Positions 5,883-10,605 of a stretch of 10,605 bases of DNA are shown here, one piece after another. The notes under the pieces were generated by a model. That model was not told where the DNA came from, searched no databases, and saw only the letters and a list, made by a program, of their open reading frames with translations. This DNA comes from Sulfurimonadaceae bacterium. Its GTDB lineage: Bacteria; Campylobacterota; Campylobacteria; Campylobacterales; Sulfurimonadaceae. Where the stretch lies: positions 1 through 10,605 of the forward strand of contig JAUWRZ010000040.1 in NCBI GenBank assembly GCA_030610325.1, read 5' to 3'. Position 1 is the first letter of the stretch. The number at the start of each line of letters is the position of its first letter. The position numbers and the translations under genes are program-made.

Positions 5883-5888
5883 ATGATA
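5883..5888 (-). promoter_or_regulatory. Probable -10 box of rnpB
   Basis: TATCAT on the minus strand ends 7 nt before 5876, the 5' end predicted from P1 pairing. The upstream DNA is T-rich with no -35 consensus, as is usual in Campylobacterota. The region also holds the end of the lipoprotein gene, so read-through from that gene is possible. Confidence 0.4.
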
Positions 5889-5915
5889 GTGTAAAAGAGT
5901 AAAAACAGAGGTTAA

Positions 5916-6536
5916 TCAACTCATCATCATACGTGCTACAGGAGCAAAGATGATATCTATGATCAACATCTCAGGCTTCCATTGACTAAGGATAGCTTTT
6001 TCCGGGTCTTTCGGGACAAAGACATCTGGCTTTAATGCTTGTCGATAGACATCTTCAGGCTTCTTGACCTCCTCCATGATTCCTGCAAACTGCTCATGAG
6101 CGTAACCATAAGCAAAAGCCAGTTGGTCATCAAGACTCTGCTGTACGATCGTGTTGATGACACGCCCATCTTTAAGTTCGATCTGGAAAAACGACATGTT
6201 CCTGATAGTGTAGATAGTCTCTACCCGTCTGGCATCAAAGATGATCTTCATCGTTCGCAACGTACCATGATTATAACGGTAGTTCTCATGCAATACGGTA
6301 GTCTCATAGACTAGAAGAGCGCCCTCCTCCTGCTTTGAGACATACTGATAGATATAACCTGGGGAAAGATCGACATACTCCTCTTTGACACTATCTCCAT
6401 GAAAGACCATCTGCTTATCACCATATGTAAGTACTATGTCCTTCTTATCCTGTAGTATCAAAGATGTGGAGATACAGCCGGTAAACAGCAGCGATGAAAA
6501 GATGAGTGCCAATAGATAGAAAATATTTTTTTTCAT
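5916..6536 (-). CDS. Predicted lipoprotein of unknown function
   Basis: A 206-residue protein starting with a lipoprotein signal: MKK, a hydrophobic stretch (5-18) and a lipobox ending in Cys21 (LFTGC). After cleavage Cys21 would be lipidated and the protein anchored to a membrane; Ile at +2 gives no inner-membrane retention signal. The mature part looks beta-rich in its first half (VLTYGDKQMVFHG, YIYQYVSKQEEGALLVYET) and more helical later, ending in a hydrophobic segment (MLIIDIIFAPVARMMM) that might also touch the membrane. I do not recognise the family. It has its own promoter, follows the oorC terminator, and is upstream of rnpB on the same strand. GAGG lies 5 nt before the ATG. Confidence 0.75.
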   Translation of the reverse strand: MKKNIFYLLALIFSSLLFTGCISTSLILQDKKDIVLTYGDKQMVFHGDSVKEEYVDLSPGYIYQYVSKQEEGALLVYETTVLHENYRYNHGTLRTMKIIFDARRVETIYTIRNMSFFQIELKDGRVINTIVQQSLDDQLAFAYGYAHEQFAGIMEEVKKPEDVYRQALKPDVFVPKDPEKAILSQWKPEMLIIDIIFAPVARMMMS

Positions 6537-6554
6537 GGGACCTCGATTTTATCT

Positions 6555-6584
6555 TGTATAAAAAAGTATAGTATGAATAGTCAA
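6555..6584 (-). promoter_or_regulatory. Promoter of the lipoprotein gene
   Basis: TTGACT (6584-6579), an 18-bp spacer and TATACA (6560-6555). It would start transcription near 6548, about 12 nt before the ATG at 6536. It lies between the oorC terminator and the lipoprotein gene, separating the two units. Confidence 0.55.
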
Positions 6585-6632
6585 AAAGAGAAAGAAAAGA
6601 AGGTGATATTATTTAATATGTAGTGAAGTGTC

Positions 6633-6656
6633 AAAAAAAAGCGGCCGAAACCGCTT
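6633..6656 (-). terminator. Intrinsic terminator of the suc-oor operon
   Basis: On the minus strand AAGCGG pairs with CCGCTT around TTTCGG and runs into a T tract (6640-6633). It lies 17 nt after the oorC stop and is the clearest terminator in the window. Confidence 0.85.
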
Positions 6657-6672
6657 GCAAAGGGAGCAAAGC

Positions 6673-7227
6673 TTACGCCATTGCTTCTTTTGCATATTTT
6701 TCGCCAAGCTCATAAGCCACTTTATTGACATCATGGACTTTTGCAGGTACTTTTGAAAGCATAGTCGCGATAAGTGCATCTTTATCGATAGCATTCATCA
6801 TCGTATTTGCAATAGCAAGTGCGACGACCGATTGAGTGATCACATTTCCTACCTCTTCTTTAGCGATAGTGATAATAGGGATCTCATGGATATTCCACTT
6901 CTTTCTATCTTCATCAGTAGGATGAACAAGGTTAGGGTCGACAACGATCGTACCACCTTCTTGAACACCATCTTTAAAGAGTTTGTAACTCATCTCAGCG
7001 ACTGAAAGCATAAAACCGATCTCACCATCATTGGCATACGGATAGTAGATCTCCTGATCATCGAGTTGAATATCGACGACCGTTGGACCACCACGTACTT
7101 GTGACGTATAAGTCGCAGTCTTTAGTCCATGTCCGCCAGTCTTGATCTTTGCAGCTGCAAAGATCTCACCAGCAAGAAGAACACCTTGTCCACCAACGCC
7201 TGTAAATCTCATTAATGTTTTTGACAT
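6673..7227 (-). CDS. oorC: 2-oxoglutarate:ferredoxin oxidoreductase, gamma subunit
   Basis: A 184-residue protein of the expected size for the gamma domain of 2-oxoacid:acceptor oxidoreductases. The N-terminal glycine loop FTGVGGQGVLLAG (8-20) and the TSQVRGGPT segment (about 42-50) are family signatures. OorC joins OorA, OorB and OorD to form the cytoplasmic complex that interconverts 2-oxoglutarate plus CoA with succinyl-CoA plus CO2, using ferredoxin or flavodoxin; the reductive TCA cycle runs it towards carboxylation. It is the last gene of the operon: 9 nt separate it from oorB, AGGAGA precedes its ATG, and a strong terminator follows. No oddities seen. Confidence 0.95.
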   Translation of the reverse strand: MSKTLMRFTGVGGQGVLLAGEIFAAAKIKTGGHGLKTATYTSQVRGGPTVVDIQLDDQEIYYPYANDGEIGFMLSVAEMSYKLFKDGVQEGGTIVVDPNLVHPTDEDRKKWNIHEIPIITIAKEEVGNVITQSVVALAIANTMMNAIDKDALIATMLSKVPAKVHDVNKVAYELGEKYAKEAMA

Positions 7228-7236
7228 CGTGTCTCC

Positions 7237-8094
7237 TTATATTTTTTTCGCGAAGTCATCTTGAGTGATCTTCTTACGCTCACCTTGATGTACTTTTTGG
7301 ATCTCTGCATACATATCACAGTACTCATCAGCCTCAGTATCTTGCTTTATGATACCTGTAGGGAACAGGTTTAGCTGCTCCTCTTCTGTCATAGCATCAT
7401 ATTTTCTTTTAGGAACAGTGATATCATCAATCCACTGCAGGTTCTCCATAGCAGAGACCATCTTGTTCTTTCTACCAAGGTTGATATGGCAGTTAGAGAG
7501 GACTTCCATCATAGAGAAGCCTTTGTGCTCCATTGATTTTATCATCACTTTCTCAAGTTTCTTAGGGTCAAGCATAGTCTCACGAGCGACAAAAGAAGCT
7601 CCTGAAGCGATCGCAAGGTCACAAGTATCAAAAGTAGGGTCGATGTTACCCGCTTTTTGAGAGACTGTCCACATACCTTTTGGTGTAGTAGGAGAAGTCT
7701 GTGAGTTAGTCAGACCGTAGATGAAGTTATTGATGACGATCATTGTCATATCGATATTTCTTCTACAACCATGGATAGTGTGGTTACCACCGATAGCAAG
7801 TGCATCACCGTCTCCAGCGACACAGATGACCATCTTCGATGGATCTGCCAGCTTGATACCTGTTGCATAAGCTACTGTTCTACCATGAGTAGTGTGTACT
7901 GTATTGAAGTCGACATATGAAGAGAATCTTCCTGAACAACCGATTCCTGAGACGACACAAACATCGTTCTGATCAATACCCATCTTCTCGATCGCTCTGA
8001 CGAACGCTTTAAGGATAACACCATCTCCACAACCCCAACACCATAGTGTTGGCATCTTTTGAAGTCTTAAATATTTATCGTAATTAAATGCCAT
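7237..8094 (-). CDS. oorB: 2-oxoglutarate:ferredoxin oxidoreductase, beta subunit (TPP and Fe-S)
   Basis: A 285-residue protein of normal beta-subunit length. It carries the thiamine diphosphate motif: GDGDA at 94-98, then NN at 122-123 about 25 residues later. Cysteines matching the [4Fe-4S] ligands are Cys19 and Cys22 (WCWGCG), Cys53 (GIGCSGR) and the cysteine of SNCHINLGR near 203. This subunit holds the catalytic TPP and the first cluster that takes electrons to or from OorD. It starts 1 nt after the oorA stop and shares its upstream ribosome binding region (AGGAGT), so translation is likely coupled. Confidence 0.96.
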   Translation of the reverse strand: MAFNYDKYLRLQKMPTLWCWGCGDGVILKAFVRAIEKMGIDQNDVCVVSGIGCSGRFSSYVDFNTVHTTHGRTVAYATGIKLADPSKMVICVAGDGDALAIGGNHTIHGCRRNIDMTMIVINNFIYGLTNSQTSPTTPKGMWTVSQKAGNIDPTFDTCDLAIASGASFVARETMLDPKKLEKVMIKSMEHKGFSMMEVLSNCHINLGRKNKMVSAMENLQWIDDITVPKRKYDAMTEEEQLNLFPTGIIKQDTEADEYCDMYAEIQKVHQGERKKITQDDFAKKI

Positions 8095-8095
8095 C

Positions 8096-9229
8096 TTATA
8101 ACTCCTTTACTTTGTTTACAATCTCATAAGGAGATATTGGTCTACCATTTACTTTAAACAGACCCTCGATGTCAAGTCTAGCTGCAGCACGTTGGACTTC
8201 ACTGTGGAACTGACCAATGTTTAGCTCGACTACCAGGACTTTTTTGATCTTGTCTGTATGCTCTTTGATCTTCGCAGCTGGTGAAGGCCAGATAGTGATC
8301 GGGCGGAACAGACCAGCTTTGATGCCTTCAGCTCTTAGGTGTCTGATAGACTCTTTTGCAGCAAGTGAGACAGAACCATAAGCGACGATCATCACTTCAG
8401 CATCCTCCATCTCGAACTCTTCATAAGACTCTACTTCGTCTTCATGTAGTGCGACTTTATCTTCAAGACGCTGGATCAGTTTTCTACAAGTCTCGATCTC
8501 TTCAGTAGGGAAACCGTTCTTATCGTGGTGAAGACCCGTGAAGTGATAGCGATAACCTTTGTACATAGGGTTAAGTACTGCTGGCTGATCATGCTCACAC
8601 TCATACGGAAAGTACTCTTCAGCCGGGCCGTCAAAACTCTTTCTAGGTACGATGCCAGCTTTGACGTCTTCCACAGTAGGGATGTCAGCTTTACCGTGCA
8701 TGTGACCGATAGTCTCATCAAGCAAGACGATGACCGGCTGCATGAATCTATCAGCGACATTGAACGCTCTTACGACCTCAGTATAACACTCAGCCAAAGA
8801 ACCGGCACAAAAAGTGATCGACTTATAGTCACCGTGTGACGGGTTTTTAGCCTGAAGGATATCACCTTGAGATACACGTGTAGGAAGACCAGTAGATGGG
8901 CCACCACGCATGACGTTTACAACGACGAGAGGTACTTCTGCCATCTGTGCAAGACCTAACTGCTCAGCTTTCAGTGACATACCAGGACCTGAAGTCGCAG
9001 TCAACGCACGTTGACCGACCATCCCTGCACCGATAACGGCACAAATACCACCGATCTCATCTTCCATCTGAATGGCGACACCGCCGACTTTTGGTAAAAG
9101 GTCAGAGATAACGTGCATCACCTCACTTGATGGAGTAAGTGGATACCCACCAAAAAACATACAGCCGGCATCAACAGCTGCGATCGCTGCCAGTTCATTA
9201 CCGGTAGATATAATTTCTCTTGTAGCCAT
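8096..9229 (-). CDS. oorA: 2-oxoglutarate:ferredoxin oxidoreductase, alpha subunit
   Basis: A 377-residue alpha subunit. The N-terminal pyrimidine-binding domain has YPLTPSSEV (29-37), the glutamate-containing QMEDEIGG (about 54-61), ATSGPG (about 78-83) and RGGPSTGLPTRVSQGD (about 108-123), all standard for 2-oxoacid:ferredoxin oxidoreductase alpha chains. The C-terminal part from about 270 (VMIVAYGSVS) is the transketolase C-like domain. The 2-oxoglutarate specificity is inferred from the oorDABC order and linkage to sucD rather than from single residues. It begins on the oorD stop as TAATG with AAGGAG upstream, so translation is coupled. Confidence 0.96.
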   Translation of the reverse strand: MATREIISTGNELAAIAAVDAGCMFFGGYPLTPSSEVMHVISDLLPKVGGVAIQMEDEIGGICAVIGAGMVGQRALTATSGPGMSLKAEQLGLAQMAEVPLVVVNVMRGGPSTGLPTRVSQGDILQAKNPSHGDYKSITFCAGSLAECYTEVVRAFNVADRFMQPVIVLLDETIGHMHGKADIPTVEDVKAGIVPRKSFDGPAEEYFPYECEHDQPAVLNPMYKGYRYHFTGLHHDKNGFPTEEIETCRKLIQRLEDKVALHEDEVESYEEFEMEDAEVMIVAYGSVSLAAKESIRHLRAEGIKAGLFRPITIWPSPAAKIKEHTDKIKKVLVVELNIGQFHSEVQRAAARLDIEGLFKVNGRPISPYEIVNKVKEL

Positions 9230-9579
9230 TATTTAACTCCTTGTTCGCTAAGTGACATATAGTTATTAGCAACAATAGCTGCTTGTCTCTCTTTTGCTTC
9301 GTCAGTAAGTTTAGCAAAGCTGAAACCAGCTGCTTTAAACTCTTGCTTGTCTGCTACATAGATAGCAAAGTCAGGACATGTGAGTTCACACTCATTACAT
9401 CCAATACACGCTTCAGGGTGATCGATAGAGATCATTGCACCCAGTGTTGAAGTCGACTCATATTTCATACCAAGTACACCTGATGGGCATACAGACACAC
9501 AGATATCACATGCTTTACAGTTGTCAGTATTTACCCATACTGGTTGATCACCTGGGTTTACCATTGGACTAGCTGCCAT
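9229..9579 (-). CDS. oorD: 2-oxoglutarate:ferredoxin oxidoreductase, delta (ferredoxin) subunit
   Basis: A 116-residue 2[4Fe-4S] ferredoxin-like subunit. Cluster ligands are Cys21, Cys24, Cys27 and Cys31 (CKACDICVSVCP) and Cys58, Cys61, Cys64 and Cys68 (CIGCNECELTCP), the paired CxxCxxCxxxCP arrangement. It shuttles electrons between the OorB cluster and soluble ferredoxin. The C-terminal tail from about 80 is helical and charged. Translation starts on the stop of the HMA-domain gene (TAATG), with GAGGAG lying in the last codons of that gene. The rate of reading through the HMA gene could therefore affect OorD output. Confidence 0.95.
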   Translation of the reverse strand: MAASPMVNPGDQPVWVNTDNCKACDICVSVCPSGVLGMKYESTSTLGAMISIDHPEACIGCNECELTCPDFAIYVADKQEFKAAGFSFAKLTDEAKERQAAIVANNYMSLSEQGVK

Positions 9580-9904
9580 TATTTCTCCTCATTTTTAGAA
9601 TACGATATATTCATAGAATTATTTACCGAAAATTTACCGACGGAACAAGAGACGAAGCTCTTTGCCTTAAGGCTAGCTGAATCAAACAGACTAGCCTCTT
9701 CATCGGATAAAGGATAACCAAGTTTTCTTAAAACCGCTCTAAATCGTGCTGCCTGCGCCTCGCCAGCTATCTCAGCTGTTACTTTGCGAGGCTCGCACGA
9801 GAGGTCTACGTCAACTGACGTAAAGCCCTCTCCCCTTAGTTTTTTTCAATAGTCGCAGCGCAACCGCTGCAACGGACATTGGCTACCTTTACAGTCTCGA
9901 GCAT
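9579..9904 (-). CDS. HMA-domain metal chaperone-like protein needing a -1 frameshift
   Basis: No single frame covers this gene. From ATG at 9904 the zero frame gives 22 residues, containing the metal motif Cys12-Ser-Gly-Cys15 (VANVRCSGCAATIEK), and stops with TAA at 9836. Slipping back one base at A AAA AAC (9845-9839) continues as KKLRGEGFTSVDVDLSCE and stays open to TAA at 9579, giving 108 residues. That sequence follows the HMA fold: CxxC loop, helix, beta strand TSVDVDL, strand KVTAEIAG, then helix AARFRAVLRKLGYPLS. HMA proteins of this size bind Cu(I) or similar soft metals. Both ends are TAATG overlaps with sucD and oorD. The alternatives are a real one-base deletion (inactive gene) or a base-calling error in the A7 run. 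Confidence 0.75.
9799..9845 (-). promoter_or_regulatory. Candidate -1 ribosomal frameshift signal
   Basis: The slippery heptamer A AAA AAC (9845-9839) is in the correct phase (codons AAA AAC). The next codon is the zero-frame TAA. After a 6-nt spacer comes a stem-loop: GAGAGG (9832-9827) with CCTCTC (9804-9799), a 2-nt bulge, then TTTACGTC (9824-9817) with GACGTAGA (9812-9805), and an AGTT loop; 14 bp in all, including one U-G. Upstream, GCAGCG-GTTG-CGCTGC (9870-9855) forms another hairpin. No Shine-Dalgarno-like stimulator is seen at the usual 10-14 nt distance. Confidence 0.55.
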
Positions 9905-10605
9905 TACTTCTTAGCCATAGCCTTAGTCACCGCTGCACCGATCTCAGCCGGAGAGACTACGACCGTCACACCTGCTGCTTCAAGTGCTTCCATCTTCTCT
10001 TTGGCAGTACCTGCAGAGCCAGAGACGATCGCGCCGGCATGGCCCATCGTCTTGCCTTTAGGTGCAGTCTGACCTGCGATGAACGCGACGACTGGTTTGG
10101 TGATCTGCTCTTTGATCAGTTTTGCTGCCTGGATCTCAAGGTCTCCACCGATCTCACCGATCATGACGATACACTCAGTATCCGGGTCTGCCTCAAACAT
10201 CGGAAGCAGCTGGTTATATGAGAGTCCGATGATAGGGTCACCACCGATACCTACTGCTGTAGTGATACCGAAACCTTCTTTGACGACCTGATTAGCACCT
10301 TCGTATGTCAACGTACCAGACTTGGAGATAAGACCGACGTTACCTTTCTTGAAGATCATACCTGGCATGATCCCGATCTTACACTCATCAGCAGTGATGA
10401 CACCTGGACAGTTTGGCCCGATAGTCATCATGCCGTGCTTGGTAGCATGAGCTTTTGCAGCCTGCATGTCTTTGACCGGAGCACCTTCTGTGATGATCAC
10501 GCCCAGTTCGATACCAGCTTCAGCAGCTTCCATCACTGCATCACCGACAAAAGCAGGTGGGACGAAGATCATAGATACAGTAGCACCTGTAGTCTTGACA
10601 GCCTC
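9904..10605 (-). CDS. sucD: Succinyl-CoA synthetase, alpha subunit (5' end outside the window)
   Basis: 233 residues are present and the frame is open to the right edge, so about the first 55 residues of a usual 290-residue protein are missing. The GPNCPGVIT segment, the SRSGTLTYE-like [17 protein letters not shown] and the phosphorylated-histidine loop GHAGAIVSG are all present. SucC/SucD converts succinate, CoA and a nucleoside triphosphate to succinyl-CoA, and in the reductive TCA cycle it feeds OorDABC directly. The partner sucC would be expected upstream, outside the window. The stop overlaps the ATG of the HMA-domain gene (TAATG). Confidence 0.95.
   Translation of the reverse strand, partial: EAVKTTGATVSMIFVPPAFVGDAVMEAAEAGIELGVIITEGAPVKDMQAAKAHATKHGMMTIGPNCPGVITADECKIGIMPGMIFKKGNVGLISKSGTLTYEGANQVVKEGFGITTAVGIGGDPIIGLSYNQLLPMFEADPDTECIVMIGEIGGDLEIQAAKLIKEQITKPVVAFIAGQTAPKGKTMGHAGAIVSGSAGTAKEKMEALEAAGVTVVVSPAEIGAAVTKAMAKK

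Noticed and set aside
6609..6794. 61-codon minus-strand frame across the oorC end
   Set aside because: It overlaps oorC in another frame and reads through the intrinsic terminator.
9601..9900. Sequence between oorD and sucD as plain intergenic DNA
   Set aside because: No single frame is open, but the two frames joined at the A7 run give a continuous HMA domain with exact start and stop overlaps on both sides.
1..10605. tRNA or rRNA genes
   Set aside because: No tRNA cloverleaf (GGTTCGAATCC-type arm with matching acceptor) or rRNA signature was found on reading either strand; only RNase P RNA is present.

Overview
The window looks like a chromosomal segment of a Campylobacterota (epsilonproteobacterial) autotroph, probably a Sulfurovum- or Sulfurimonas-like organism. 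The main evidence is a minus-strand operon of succinyl-CoA synthetase alpha (sucD, cut by the right edge) followed by oorDABC, the four-subunit 2-oxoglutarate:ferredoxin oxidoreductase. These are consecutive steps of the reductive TCA cycle, and the same gene order is familiar in Campylobacterota. The lineage is inferred from gene order and protein character; no search was run.

Layout from left to right. 1-518 is non-coding. 519-1266 is a TetR-family regulator on the plus strand, behind three copies of an inverted repeat. 1267-1845 is gene-poor and rich in inverted repeats, with one 49-residue ORF of doubtful status. 1846-3948 is a 12-helix RND/MMPL-type membrane protein on the minus strand, preceded by short ORFs and a promoter. 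4218-4519 is a possible small transcription unit on the minus strand. 4551-5186 is a zinc-ribbon membrane protein on the plus strand. 5340-5876 is the RNase P RNA gene (minus), interrupted by an approximately 185-bp inverted-repeat element. 5916-6536 is a lipoprotein (minus). 6633-10605 is the oorC, oorB, oorA, oorD, small HMA-domain gene, sucD block, all on the minus strand and closed by a clear intrinsic terminator.

Two observations stand out. First, between sucD and oorD lies a heavy-metal-associated (HMA) domain gene that no single reading frame covers. It starts on the sucD stop and ends on the oorD start (TAATG overlaps at both ends). It reads as one 108-residue protein only if the ribosome shifts -1 at A AAA AAC, which sits 6 nt ahead of a bulged 14-bp stem-loop. 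This is the textbook layout of a programmed -1 frameshift, although a one-base deletion in an A run would look the same. Second, the P12 loop of RNase P RNA carries a MITE-like element with roughly 45-bp terminal inverted repeats and a 7-bp direct repeat. Removing it leaves a gene of about 345 nt with a clean P12 hairpin.

The sucD-HMA-oorDABC genes form one translationally coupled transcript (TAATG at three consecutive junctions). In the reductive direction succinyl-CoA synthetase makes succinyl-CoA, and OorDABC carboxylates it with reduced ferredoxin to give 2-oxoglutarate. The left half (TetR, RND transporter) looks like an accessory efflux or lipid-transport locus with its own control.
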